64,000 bases of DNA from JARFQH01 sp963825595. Its GTDB lineage: Bacteria > Desulfobacterota > Desulfobacteria > Desulfobacterales > SG8-13. The notes beneath the pieces are model-generated. The model searched no databases. It was given only the letters and a program-made list of their open reading frames with translations, and had not been told where the DNA came from. This document shows, piece after piece, positions 27,049-36,288 of the stretch. The translations under genes and the position numbers were made by a program. Position 1 is the stretch's first letter; each line of letters opens with the position of its first letter. Location: assembly GCA_963825595.1 (NCBI GenBank), contig CAWGUE010000006.1:1-64000 (forward strand), in the 5' to 3' direction.

Positions 27049-28188
27049 ATGGTCGCGATGGTCGGACAAAAATGTGTCATGATTGTGGCCGGGGAGGCTT
27101 CCGGAGACCAACACGGGGCAAAGCTGGTAAGGGAGATGCGTCGAACCGATCCGGATATTTTTTTTTGCGGCATCGGCGGCAAGGACCTTGCTGACGCAGG
27201 GGTGCGCATACTCGTCGATGCTGCAGCCTTGACCGTAGTCGGCCTCACCGAAGTCATATCCAAGCTTCCGATCATTTACCGCTCAATGGCTGTGGCCAAA
27301 AAGTTGCTCCAGAGCCTTAAACCCGATCTGCTGATCCTGATTGATTTTCCCGACTTCAATCTGCGGGTGGCCGAGGCAGCCAAGAAACAAGGGATTCGGG
27401 TGCTCTACTATATCAGCCCCCAGATCTGGGCCTGGCGGCGGGGTCGGGTTAAAAAAATTGGCAGACTGGTCGATCACATGGCCGTCATCCTTCCATTCGA
27501 GGCTGATTTTTACAGGGCCCACGATATTCCTGTCACATATGTCGGCCATCCGTTGCTCGATGACAGTCCCGATCAGGACGGAAACAATTCGGTGGCGGAT
27601 TCGGCGGCTCAATCGGTAATCGGCCTTCTGCCGGGCTCCAGGGAGGTAGAGATCAGACGGCTGTTACCGGTCATGCTCGATGCCGCCGACAGGATCCACA
27701 AGCAGGACCCGCGTCTGACCTTCGTCGTCTCGGTCGCCCCGACTGTTGACAGCGAGATGCTCGGTGCACTCGCAGCCGGACGCAAGACAGATGGTTCAGT
27801 TTCATTTACCACGGAGCCGGTGTCCAGGATTTTCACCCGCTGCCGTATTGTCGTGGCAGCTTCAGGAACCGTTACGCTGCAGGCGGCCATTTACGGAACC
27901 CCGATGGTGATTGTCTACAAAGTATCCCCGATAAGCTACTGGCTGGGCAGGGCGTTGATTCGCGTCGACCACATCGGACTGATCAACCTGATCGCCGGGC
28001 GGCGACTCGTCCCGGAACTCGTGCAGGGTCAGGCTTCGGCCGAAGGGATTACGAAGCAAGTGTTCAACCTGCTGGCCGATCAGGAAAAACTCGTTCAGGT
28101 GCAAAATGATCTGCTGGCGGCCAGAAAATTACTGGGCGGCTCCGGAGCTTCCAAACGGGTGGCGGAGATTGCGCTGTCCTTGTTGTAG
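27049..28188 (+). CDS. lpxB: Lipid-A-disaccharide synthase LpxB
   Basis: GT19 enzyme that joins UDP-2,3-diacylglucosamine to lipid X to form the lipid A disaccharide. The hallmark GEASGDQHGA is near the N-terminus. LIDFPDFNLRVA, YYISPQIWAWRRGR and GHPLLDD follow, then LLPGSREVEIRRLLPV and ASGTVTLQAAI with the GT-B active site. At 379 residues it is of usual length. It lies six bases after the oxidoreductase and 77 bases before msbA. Confidence 0.96.
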   Translation: MVAMVGQKCVMIVAGEASGDQHGAKLVREMRRTDPDIFFCGIGGKDLADAGVRILVDAAALTVVGLTEVISKLPIIYRSMAVAKKLLQSLKPDLLILIDFPDFNLRVAEAAKKQGIRVLYYISPQIWAWRRGRVKKIGRLVDHMAVILPFEADFYRAHDIPVTYVGHPLLDDSPDQDGNNSVADSAAQSVIGLLPGSREVEIRRLLPVMLDAADRIHKQDPRLTFVVSVAPTVDSEMLGALAAGRKTDGSVSFTTEPVSRIFTRCRIVVAASGTVTLQAAIYGTPMVIVYKVSPISYWLGRALIRVDHIGLINLIAGRRLVPELVQGQASAEGITKQVFNLLADQEKLVQVQNDLLAARKLLGGSGASKRVAEIALSLL

Positions 28189-28265
28189 CTGATAAGAATG
28201 ACCGGGAGCGCCGACCATTGCCAATCCGGCGACCGGCTATACATCAAAAAGTGGGCGTAACACGC

Positions 28266-30041
28266 GTGAAAAAAGGTTTTTTACAATACCGACATCATCA
28301 ACTGATCGGCCTGGTCAGGGAAAACAGCTCCCGGCTTGCATTGGCAATGGTCTGCATGCTGGTCGAAGCGGCGGGTACATCGACGGCCGCCTACCTGGTT
28401 AAGCCGGTCCTGGATGACATTTTTATCGATAAGAACGCCCAGATGCTCAATTTTATCCCACCGGCTGTCATCGGTCTTTATCTAATGCGAGGCCTGGCAA
28501 TGTTTTACGGGGATTACTACATGAGCTTCGTCGGCCAGGATATCATCCGGCGCCTGAGGAACCGACTCTACGACCGCATACAAGATCTCCCACTATCCTT
28601 CTTCAGCAAAGAAACCACCGGTGTTCTGATGTCACGCATCATCAACGATGTCAATTTCGTCAGAGACATGCTCTCAACCACCATCACCGGATCTTTACGC
28701 GATTGCTTCACTATCGTAGGGTTGATTTTTGTCATCTTCTATCAAATCTGGCAACTCGCGGCCTTTGCCATTCTTGTGCTGCCGGCAGCCTTTTTGCCGA
28801 TCATATATTTCGGGCGCCGGGTGAGGCGGACGAGCACGGGCTGCCAGGAAGTGATGGCCGAACTCAGTGCGTTTATGCACGAAACCTTTGCCGGCAACAA
28901 AATCGTCAAGGCCTTTGGAATGGAACAATATGAGAAAGGGCGATTTTTCGATAAAACCCGACATTTGTTTCGACTGGAGATGAAAGAAACCAAGGCACGG
29001 GTGATTACCAGTCCCATCAATCTCTTCCTCGGTGGTCTGGGAGCAGCGGTGATCATCTGGTTCGGGGGCTCCCGGGTGGTTGCCGGTACGTATACCGCCG
29101 GTACTTTTTTCTCATTCTTAACGGCGGTATTGCTGCTTTACAAACCCGTCAAGGATTTGAGTAAATTCAACAACGCCCTTCAGCGCGGGCTTGCCGCCAC
29201 CGACAGGGTTTTTGATGTCATCGAGCGGAAATCAGAGATTGCGGAAGATACCCATCCGGTAGCAATCAGTACCCAACCCCATCGGGTTGCATTTAACCGG
29301 GTTTGTTTCAAATACGAGGACGAAATGATCTTGCAGGATATCGATCTGGAGGTCGAACCCGGCAAGGTGCTGGCCATTGTCGGTATGAGCGGCGGTGGTA
29401 AAACCTCCTTGGTCAATCTTATTCCTCGCTTTTACGATGTTTCCAAGGGCGCGATCACCATTGACGAGGTGGATATTCGCAAGATTTCTCTGGCCTCCCT
29501 GCGGCGCCAGATTGCCATTGTGACCCAGGAACCGATCCTTTTCAATGACACCGTCCGCAACAATATCGCCTATGGTCGACCAAACGCATTGGATGATGAG
29601 ATTGTCGCCGCCGCCAGGGCGGCATTCGCTTACGATTTTATCATGAATTTTCCAAAACAGTTCGACACCAACATCGGTGAGTTGGGTGCTCGACTGTCCG
29701 GAGGCGAAAAGCAACGGCTCTGCATTGCGCGGGCGCTTTTAAAAGACGCGCCGATACTGATTCTCGACGAAGCCACATCCTCTCTCGACACGGCAGCAGA
29801 GAAGGTCGTTCAGCAAGCACTCGAAAACCTCATGCGCGGGCGGTCGACCTTTGTCATCGCTCATCGCCTGTCTACCATCCTCAAGGCCGATCAAATCATC
29901 GTTCTGGTGAAAGGACGAATCAAGGAAACCGGCAGCCATCGAGAACTCCTGGCACTGCAGGGTGAATACTATCGGCTCTACCGGATGCAATTCAGTGATG
30001 AATCGGCTGATGGCTGGCTGCATAACAAGCGCACACCCTGA
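28266..30041 (+). CDS. msbA: Lipid A export ABC transporter MsbA
   Basis: Flips core-lipid A across the inner membrane. One polypeptide holds six transmembrane helices (about residues 15-310, with the LAAYLVKPVLDD-like segment LVKPVLDDIFIDK) and an ATPase domain with Walker A GMSGGGKTS, signature LSGGEKQR, Walker B ILILDEATSSLD and the switch histidine in VIAHRLST. I use GTG at 28266 (591 residues), since MKKGFLQYRHHQ is a normal MsbA beginning; TTG at 28218 would add an arginine-rich 16 residues. It follows lpxB in the lipid A operon, and lptF, lptG and lpxK follow. Confidence 0.93.
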   Translation: MKKGFLQYRHHQLIGLVRENSSRLALAMVCMLVEAAGTSTAAYLVKPVLDDIFIDKNAQMLNFIPPAVIGLYLMRGLAMFYGDYYMSFVGQDIIRRLRNRLYDRIQDLPLSFFSKETTGVLMSRIINDVNFVRDMLSTTITGSLRDCFTIVGLIFVIFYQIWQLAAFAILVLPAAFLPIIYFGRRVRRTSTGCQEVMAELSAFMHETFAGNKIVKAFGMEQYEKGRFFDKTRHLFRLEMKETKARVITSPINLFLGGLGAAVIIWFGGSRVVAGTYTAGTFFSFLTAVLLLYKPVKDLSKFNNALQRGLAATDRVFDVIERKSEIAEDTHPVAISTQPHRVAFNRVCFKYEDEMILQDIDLEVEPGKVLAIVGMSGGGKTSLVNLIPRFYDVSKGAITIDEVDIRKISLASLRRQIAIVTQEPILFNDTVRNNIAYGRPNALDDEIVAAARAAFAYDFIMNFPKQFDTNIGELGARLSGGEKQRLCIARALLKDAPILILDEATSSLDTAAEKVVQQALENLMRGRSTFVIAHRLSTILKADQIIVLVKGRIKETGSHRELLALQGEYYRLYRMQFSDESADGWLHNKRTP

Positions 30042-30152
30042 AACCCGGCGTACCGGCCCAAACGATAAAACCGGCTCGTTCAGCCCGCCGGTGCGCTTTT
30101 GCCGGGAGTAAAAACACGACTGCCGGAAGAATCCTGACCGGATCGGGCGACC

Positions 30153-31331
30153 ATGAAGATCAATTCGATACTCAATCGTTACATATTCAGAGAGTTCTTC
30201 GCACCGTTCGCCGTTACGCTGATATTTTTCACGTTTGTGTTTTTAATGGCGCAGATGCTTAAGATAACCAATCTCATTGTCAATTACAGTGTCGATCTTT
30301 TCTCCATTCTGAAAATTCTGATTTTGTCCACCCCGTTTTTTTTCATGTTCGTGATTCCGATGTCGGTGATGTTGGCGATTCTTTTGACTTTTCTGAGGAT
30401 GTCGAGCGACAACGAAATCATTGCCATGAAAACCAGTGGCGTCAATCTATACCGATTGCTGCCGCCGGTATTCATTTTTTGCCTTGGCGGTTACCTGGTT
30501 ACGTTTTTCATGTCCGCTTATGGGGCGCCGACGGCCGAACAGGCCATCAGAGATCTCACTTTTAGAATTTTTTCCCAAAATCTCGATATCGGCCTCAAAG
30601 CGCGCACATTCAACGACAGCTTCAAAGATGTCATGCTGTATATCAATGATATCGATATGAAAAATAAACTTCTGATCGATGTCTTTATTGAGGACAAACG
30701 GAAAAAGGATCTTGTCACCACAGTTGTGGCCCCGAGGGGTAAGCTGTTCGGCGATCAGGAGGACTTGGTTTATCACCTCAGACTCTTCGACGGGCGGATC
30801 AATCAAGTCAAGCTCGAAGGCCGTTCGGCCAATTCGATTACCTTCGAGACGTATGACATTCGCCTCGATCTTAAAAATGTCTTGCCGGCTGCCGAGAGTC
30901 CAGCCAAGAGATGGAAAGAAATGACCTTGCCGGAGCTGCACCAATACCTGAAAGTTGCCGGTGACCATTGGCAGATAAACAACATGCTGGTGAGGTACCA
31001 CAAAATAATTTCCATGCCATTTGCCTGCTTTGCGCTGGGCATCCTGGCAGTGCCCCTTGGCATCCAGTCAAAATCTGTGCGCTCTTCATTCGGCCTCATG
31101 GTCGGCTTGGTCTTCTTCCTGATATATTATCTATTACTTTCCGCAGGACATGTTTTGGGTGAAAGCGGGCGTGTCCCGGCGCCATTGGCCATGTGGGCAC
31201 CGAATATCGTCATGGGAATACTGGGGGTGTATTTGCTCATTGGTTCGGCCCGGGAGCGGCCGTTCCAAATTGCAGGGCCAATCTATCGTCTATGGCATTT
31301 TATAAGCAGGATTGGCGGCCACCCGGCCTGA
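30153..31331 (+). CDS. lptF: LPS export ABC transporter permease LptF
   Basis: Permease of the LptB2FGC complex that lifts LPS from the inner membrane toward the periplasmic bridge. It has the YjgP/YjgQ layout: two helices near the N-terminus (INSILNRYIFREFFAPF, then a long one, and a third near 60-85), a periplasmic beta-jellyroll (about residues 130-260), and three helices at the C-terminus (about 285-375). The NEIIAMKTSGVNLYRLL coupling-helix motif is present. At 392 residues it is standard. LptG follows; the partners LptB and LptC are outside the window. Confidence 0.93.
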   Translation: MKINSILNRYIFREFFAPFAVTLIFFTFVFLMAQMLKITNLIVNYSVDLFSILKILILSTPFFFMFVIPMSVMLAILLTFLRMSSDNEIIAMKTSGVNLYRLLPPVFIFCLGGYLVTFFMSAYGAPTAEQAIRDLTFRIFSQNLDIGLKARTFNDSFKDVMLYINDIDMKNKLLIDVFIEDKRKKDLVTTVVAPRGKLFGDQEDLVYHLRLFDGRINQVKLEGRSANSITFETYDIRLDLKNVLPAAESPAKRWKEMTLPELHQYLKVAGDHWQINNMLVRYHKIISMPFACFALGILAVPLGIQSKSVRSSFGLMVGLVFFLIYYLLLSAGHVLGESGRVPAPLAMWAPNIVMGILGVYLLIGSARERPFQIAGPIYRLWHFISRIGGHPA

Positions 31332-31599
31332 ACAATTAAGGCCCCTGTTGCCGGAAAAATGCATATCGATATAAACGACGGATTTTACCATCTTTTGCCT
31401 GTGCGCATGACCATTTTCAACGCCCGGTTATGGAACCGCGATCGGAAGCACAGATCCGCAATCGATCGCCGGTATATGTGTCCCATAGAGCAAAGGCGAT
31501 TGTTTGTACCAACCCGCTGAGCAAGCGGTCTTTGATTGGTGGATGCACGGATAAACTGTCAGCTGAAACGGCAGTTAAACACGCTGGTAACCCTTACCC

Positions 31600-32676
31600 A
31601 TGCTTATTCTCGATCGATATTTCATTCGTGAAGTGTTCAAGCTTCTCAGCGTCATTCTCATTACCGTGATCAGCATATTCGTGGCCATTGATTTTTTTGA
31701 AAAAATTGACGATTTTATCGAAGCGGGAGTACCGCTGCAGCGGGCGGCCTTGTTTTTTCTGCTGCGAATTCCTTTTGTTCTGGCGCAAATGTTTCCCCTG
31801 ACCATCTTTTTATCCGCACTGATCGCTCTGGGCCTGATGAACAAGCGCAACGAATTGCTGGCCATGCGCGGTGGCGGTGTCAGCATGAACTTTTTTCTAC
31901 GGTCACTTGTTTCTCTGGGGTTACTTTTTTCCTTGCTGCTCTTCTTGATTTCCGACATCCTTGTTCCTATCAGCTTCAGTAAGGCTAATCGGATCTATGC
32001 CAGCGAAGTCAAAAAGGAAAACGCCGTAGCTTCCAGAGAAAAAAAAATTTGGATCAAGGGCAACCGCAGCATTTCCCACATCAAGTATTACAACCCGTCG
32101 ACCCGGACGATTTCAGGCATCACGCTCTATTTTTTTGACGAAAAGTTCAAACTCAAACGCCAAGTTGACGCTGCTTCGGCAACATTCAAGGACGGTAAGT
32201 GGGTTTTTAACGATATTCTCGAACAGGTGCTATCCCCAAAGACGGGTGAATACAACATCGAATTTTATGAGCAGCGCTTTGAAGCCATTGACTTTTTACC
32301 CGAGGATTTCGAAAGAGTTGCCAAAAAGTCGGAGGAGATGAATGTGTTGGAACTCCGGGAGTATATTCACACCGTTGAACTTGAAGGCTACGATGCCACC
32401 CGGTACCGCGTCGATCTGCATGCCAAATTTGCCTTTCCCTTTGTCTGTATTTTACTCTCTCTGTTGGCGCTGGGAATCGGAGTCAAACAGAAATTCAAGG
32501 AAAACCTGTTCATCGTTATCGCTGTGGGGGTCGGCGTGGCCTTCCTCTACTGGACGCTGAATAGTTTTTGCTTGTCCCTCGGTTACGCTGGCGTCCTTCC
32601 GCCCGTTGCCGCTGCCTGGACGGCCAACACTGTTTTTGTGTGCGCTAGTGTGGTGACCCTGTTGAACCCGCAATAA
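31600..32676 (+). CDS. lptG: LPS export ABC transporter permease LptG
   Basis: Second permease of the Lpt transporter, of the same family as lptF. It starts MLILDRYFIREVFKLL, with two transmembrane helices near the N-terminus, a coupling region NELLAMRGGGVSMNFF, a periplasmic beta domain (about residues 130-250), and C-terminal helices (about 270-355). At 358 residues it is normal. It is separated from lptF by 268 bases with no convincing gene, and from lpxK by about 40 bases. The pair forms the two membrane halves of the LPS exporter. Confidence 0.93.
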   Translation: MLILDRYFIREVFKLLSVILITVISIFVAIDFFEKIDDFIEAGVPLQRAALFFLLRIPFVLAQMFPLTIFLSALIALGLMNKRNELLAMRGGGVSMNFFLRSLVSLGLLFSLLLFLISDILVPISFSKANRIYASEVKKENAVASREKKIWIKGNRSISHIKYYNPSTRTISGITLYFFDEKFKLKRQVDAASATFKDGKWVFNDILEQVLSPKTGEYNIEFYEQRFEAIDFLPEDFERVAKKSEEMNVLELREYIHTVELEGYDATRYRVDLHAKFAFPFVCILLSLLALGIGVKQKFKENLFIVIAVGVGVAFLYWTLNSFCLSLGYAGVLPPVAAAWTANTVFVCASVVTLLNPQ

Positions 32677-32715
32677 TACAGCCCATTTCATAATAACCGC
32701 TAAAATGGATCCGGT

Positions 32716-33882
32716 TTGAGACATCAGATTGAAAAGGTGATGCACTCGCATGAGGCCGACGACAGCAATCCACTGGCCGTCGGGCTCAACCTTTTTTCGC
32801 GGCTCTACGGCGCAGCGGTGCGTTTGAGAGACATCGGATACCGATCCGGACGATTGAAAACCAAACGGCTTCCATGCAAGGTTGTCTCCGTCGGGAACAT
32901 CACTGTCGGGGGCACCGGTAAAACACCGATGACGATCTATTTGGCGGAATTGCTTCACCGACTTGGATTTAGGCCCGCGGTCATCAGCAGGGGATACAAA
33001 GGTGAAGCAGAAAAACGCGGCGGCATCGTCAGCGATGGCCGCAAATTTTTTATGACCACCGAGAAAACAGGAGACGAACCCTGGATGATGGCGCGGCGAC
33101 TGCAGCAGATTGGTGTTCCGGTGATTGTCGGACGTAATCGCTTCGAATCCGGATGTCTTGCGCTCAGGACGTTTCAGCCCGATGTGATCCTGCTCGATGA
33201 TGCCTATCAACATTTAAAGTTGTGGCGAGACCTCAATCTGGTCCTGCTGGACAGTGTACGTCCTTTCGGCAATACTCATTTGCTGCCGCGGGGGATCCTC
33301 AGAGAACCTTTGTCGGCCCTTTATCGCGGCGACATATTCGTCCTTACCAGAACGGAAAAAGAACAACCGGCGGCAGTAGACCTGTTGCGAAGCGTCATTG
33401 GGAACCAACCGGTGTACACCGCCTCACACAAGCCTTTTCTTTCGCGGTGGGTGCCGGCCGAGTCGAATTTCAGGCAACCGCCGGCCCATGCGACGGCGGC
33501 AATCGACCTCCGGGCGCTTCGGGGCAGAAGGGTTTTTGGCTTTTCAGGTATAGCGGGAAACGAGGGTTTCAGAAAGACGCTCGAATCGCTGGGATGTGAT
33601 CTTGCGGGGTTCATCGGGTTTGGGGACCACTACCGGTACTCGAGCGATGATGTGATGACCTTGCTGCGCGCTGCCGGTCAATCCGGCGCCGATGTCGTTT
33701 GCACGACCGAAAAGGATTACGTTCGATTTTCCCGCCCGATGCCATGGTCTGTCGATTTGGCGGTGATTGGTGTTGACATTTCATTGGGAAGCCGCCAAGC
33801 GGCATTCGAGAAGGATGTCGTCAACCACCTTGTGTCAGACCCACTTGTTCATCCCTCGGCCGGAGTGCTTCCAGATAAGTGA
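32716..33882 (+). CDS. lpxK: Tetraacyldisaccharide 4'-kinase LpxK
   Basis: Phosphorylates the 4'-position of the lipid A disaccharide. The P-loop is in VVSVGNITVGGTGKTP, and LPRGILREPLSAL and the DDAYQHLKLWRDLNLVLLD block are typical. The 388-residue reading uses a TTG at 32716; no stronger start is evident, and the following N-LFSRLYG-A-VRLRDIGY is the usual beginning of the family. It is the last gene of the plus-strand lipid A cluster. Its 3' end overlaps the convergent sulfotransferase gene by 34 bases. Confidence 0.93.
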   Translation: MRHQIEKVMHSHEADDSNPLAVGLNLFSRLYGAAVRLRDIGYRSGRLKTKRLPCKVVSVGNITVGGTGKTPMTIYLAELLHRLGFRPAVISRGYKGEAEKRGGIVSDGRKFFMTTEKTGDEPWMMARRLQQIGVPVIVGRNRFESGCLALRTFQPDVILLDDAYQHLKLWRDLNLVLLDSVRPFGNTHLLPRGILREPLSALYRGDIFVLTRTEKEQPAAVDLLRSVIGNQPVYTASHKPFLSRWVPAESNFRQPPAHATAAIDLRALRGRRVFGFSGIAGNEGFRKTLESLGCDLAGFIGFGDHYRYSSDDVMTLLRAAGQSGADVVCTTEKDYVRFSRPMPWSVDLAVIGVDISLGSRQAAFEKDVVNHLVSDPLVHPSAGVLPDK

Positions 33883-34610
33883 GCCGGCTTTTGTCGGTCG
33901 CCCGAATATTCGGTCAGCGGGTCCGGTGCCCGAAAATAGTAATCGAACAGCTCGATATCCCGCTTGAAACGCTCGGCGATCAGCTCAGCGGTGGCGTCAG
34001 AGTAGTAGCTGCGGTAATCCAGTCGTTTCTTTGCCCTGCGCCGGTGGGCCAACGGTGGTGGATTGATACCGATCCGCCGGCAGACTTCCCGGAAATCCCC
34101 TTCGATATCTTCGTAATGCCCTATGAAATCGACGAGGACATTGCCCCTGAGGTCCACCAAATACTCGCTTTGCAACTCCATTGAAGTGTCGATGTGGTAT
34201 TGATATGGACGTGCAGGGTCGAGTTTATAACGCAGAAAACTTTCGAAGTCGTCATGTCCCGCCATGAGATGCGGTCTTTCCCGCCGAATGTGGTGATAAG
34301 AGCTGACTTGGAGGTCCCAGGGGTTACGAACGAAGGCAAATTTGAACAAATTCTGGAAGATTTCCCGCGGCAGCATTTCATGGGCAGCAATAACCTTCGC
34401 ATGCCGCGGTAATTTGCATCCGATGCGGTGACTGGTGAGTGAACTGATGCGACTGCAGATGGCTGCCGGAATATAGTATGGGTCCCGCCAGCGATAACGG
34501 TTGAGTGTCGCGCGTATACTGGTTCCACCGGTTTTAGCAATGTGAACGAACAAAAAATTGTATCGCAATGACAACAGCAACGGACAGCTCCTTTCTACAG
34601 CCCCAATCAA
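33849..34610 (-). CDS. Sulfotransferase family protein
   Basis: PAPS-dependent sulfotransferase, 253 residues from a TTG at 34610 (start uncertain within about 15 residues). The 5'-phosphosulfate loop is FLFVHIAKTGGTSIRATL near the N-terminus, and the 3'-phosphate motif is FAFVRNPWDLQVSSYHH. C-terminal homology tails off after RRRAKKRLDYRSYY. It is the last gene of the minus-strand LPS cluster, and its neighbours are glycosyltransferases and AsnB, so it may sulfate a sugar of the O-antigen or core. That target is inferred. Confidence 0.8.
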   Translation of the reverse strand: MIGAVERSCPLLLSLRYNFLFVHIAKTGGTSIRATLNRYRWRDPYYIPAAICSRISSLTSHRIGCKLPRHAKVIAAHEMLPREIFQNLFKFAFVRNPWDLQVSSYHHIRRERPHLMAGHDDFESFLRYKLDPARPYQYHIDTSMELQSEYLVDLRGNVLVDFIGHYEDIEGDFREVCRRIGINPPPLAHRRRAKKRLDYRSYYSDATAELIAERFKRDIELFDYYFRAPDPLTEYSGDRQKPAHLSGSTPAEG

Positions 34611-34866
34611 CCGTGTCGACAGCGAAAAGGCGCATATAAGCCTCGGCCAATCGCACCGGGTCGTGGTGTTCTGTTAAGAGACAATAATCAACTGCAAAAC
34701 CCCAGCTTTGCTTGGGAGACTCCCAAATTTTGACAGATCCAGGAGTTACCAATTACCTGAAACGATGATTATTATATAATTCAATGGCCGGTTGGTGGCC
34801 CGAAATAACGGTTTTAAAAGACTGCTTAGAGCGGTTCACGAGCCATTCCTCCGACTTTGCCGGATG

Positions 34867-36075
34867 TCATTGAGCGTCGCATATTGCAAATTGCCCCTGT
34901 CCTCGATTGAGCAGAATTTCGAGATACCGTTTGCTGCTCGATTCAACGGTGTATTCACGGACGGCACTTTTTAAAAGGGCCTTATCGGGCGGGTCGAATA
35001 AGGTTACCCGCATGGCTTCGGCCAGAATTTCAGGGTTTCCTACGGGGACCAGTTTGCCGACAACACCGTCACGTAGAATTTCCCGGGGACCGCTGGGGCA
35101 GTCGGTTGCTACCGACGGAACACCTAACGCGAGGGCTTCGGTCAATACGTTGGGTGAGCCTTCCCATGCAGATGAAAGCACGAACATACTGGCGCGGGAT
35201 AGGTACGCATACGGATTGTCCACATAACCGGGCATGTCGACAAAGGCCGCCACGGAGAGTTTTTTTGCCAACATTTCGAGAGCCCTGCGGTCCTTTCCTT
35301 CGCCTAGAATGATCAGGCGACAGGCCAGATGCTGCCTGACCCCGGCAAACGCCTGAATCAGCGTTGGGAAATCTTTTTGCCGGGTGAGTCGGCCGATGCC
35401 CAAAATGACCGGTTCGCCTTTTCCTTGCAGCCAGGCATGCGAAACTGGTTCCCGGGCCCTTGCGAAGACGTGATCCGAGATGACCGGATTTCGGACAACA
35501 TGCATGGCAGCCCGATCGACTCCGGTGATACGTGACATATCCCGGGCCACACCATGGGAAACAGCGATGATGGCATCGGCTCTGGGGTAGAGGAACCTCA
35601 TCGGCAGGTACCAGGCCATTTTCTTCAGCTGGTTTTTCCCGGCCAGGGCCGCCGAAACGGTCGTTCCCATCCGGACCACGATCCGGGTGGGGACACCGGC
35701 GATGGCTCTGGCGATAATGGCGATCTGATTGGCACGATCCTTGGCGGCCAGAAGCGCATCCGGACGCTCGGTCTTAAGGTAATGGATCAAGGCGGGCAGG
35801 CTTGTCAGGGTATGATTGGCCATGAGTTGACGCACGCAAAGGGCATCCGGAAGGTGGTCGAAGAGGTGACAGCCGGGAGACTTAACGGGCAGCAGATCCA
35901 GCCGGCAGCCATGGGTGACCAGACCTTCGCACAGGTTAAGAATCATGCGCTCGACCCCCCCCATGCCCGAGAATGAGACGAAAACGGCGATTTTCGGCTG
36001 GCCGCCCCTGTCGCCGTTCTCTCTTTTATTCAGCGTGCGTTTTCGATCCATGTCGCTTATTATTCCCGCTCCCAT
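34867..36075 (-). CDS. GT4 family glycosyltransferase
   Basis: Retaining GT-B glycosyltransferase, 402 residues. The N-terminal acceptor domain begins KIAVFVSFSGMGGVERMILNL; the donor domain has ILGIGRLTRQKDFPTLIQAF and the E-x7-E-like nucleotide-sugar motif in SAWEGSPNVLTEALALGVPSV. Start at 36075 is a guess; an internal ATG at 36051 is equally good. It is a close relative of the GT4 at 38291-39403: both carry ATDCPSGP near the donor site and a VxxGTTxS motif. Probably adds a sugar in core or O-antigen assembly. Confidence 0.87.
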   Translation of the reverse strand: MGAGIISDMDRKRTLNKRENGDRGGQPKIAVFVSFSGMGGVERMILNLCEGLVTHGCRLDLLPVKSPGCHLFDHLPDALCVRQLMANHTLTSLPALIHYLKTERPDALLAAKDRANQIAIIARAIAGVPTRIVVRMGTTVSAALAGKNQLKKMAWYLPMRFLYPRADAIIAVSHGVARDMSRITGVDRAAMHVVRNPVISDHVFARAREPVSHAWLQGKGEPVILGIGRLTRQKDFPTLIQAFAGVRQHLACRLIILGEGKDRRALEMLAKKLSVAAFVDMPGYVDNPYAYLSRASMFVLSSAWEGSPNVLTEALALGVPSVATDCPSGPREILRDGVVGKLVPVGNPEILAEAMRVTLFDPPDKALLKSAVREYTVESSSKRYLEILLNRGQGQFAICDAQ

Positions 36076-36288
36076 ATTGTATCTGGTGTTGATAGGCCCT
36101 AAGGGGGCATCGCATGGCGAAGCGATGGTACGGAAGATGACCGTCCTCAGGGCATTATCGATTCAATTCTTTGGACCTGCTGAAAAAAATATGCGCGCAT
36201 TCAACATCTGTCGGATCCGGTGTGAAAGATCGCGATTCGTCATAGAACTGAGCCCATCTTCGTGTGATCGAAAATCCTGGAGTGGAGA

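Noticed and set aside
34534..34752. A 72-codon minus-strand frame before the sulfotransferase
   Set aside because: Overlaps the sulfotransferase N-terminus in a different phase and has no recognisable motif; joining it to the sulfotransferase would need a frameshift not supported by homology.
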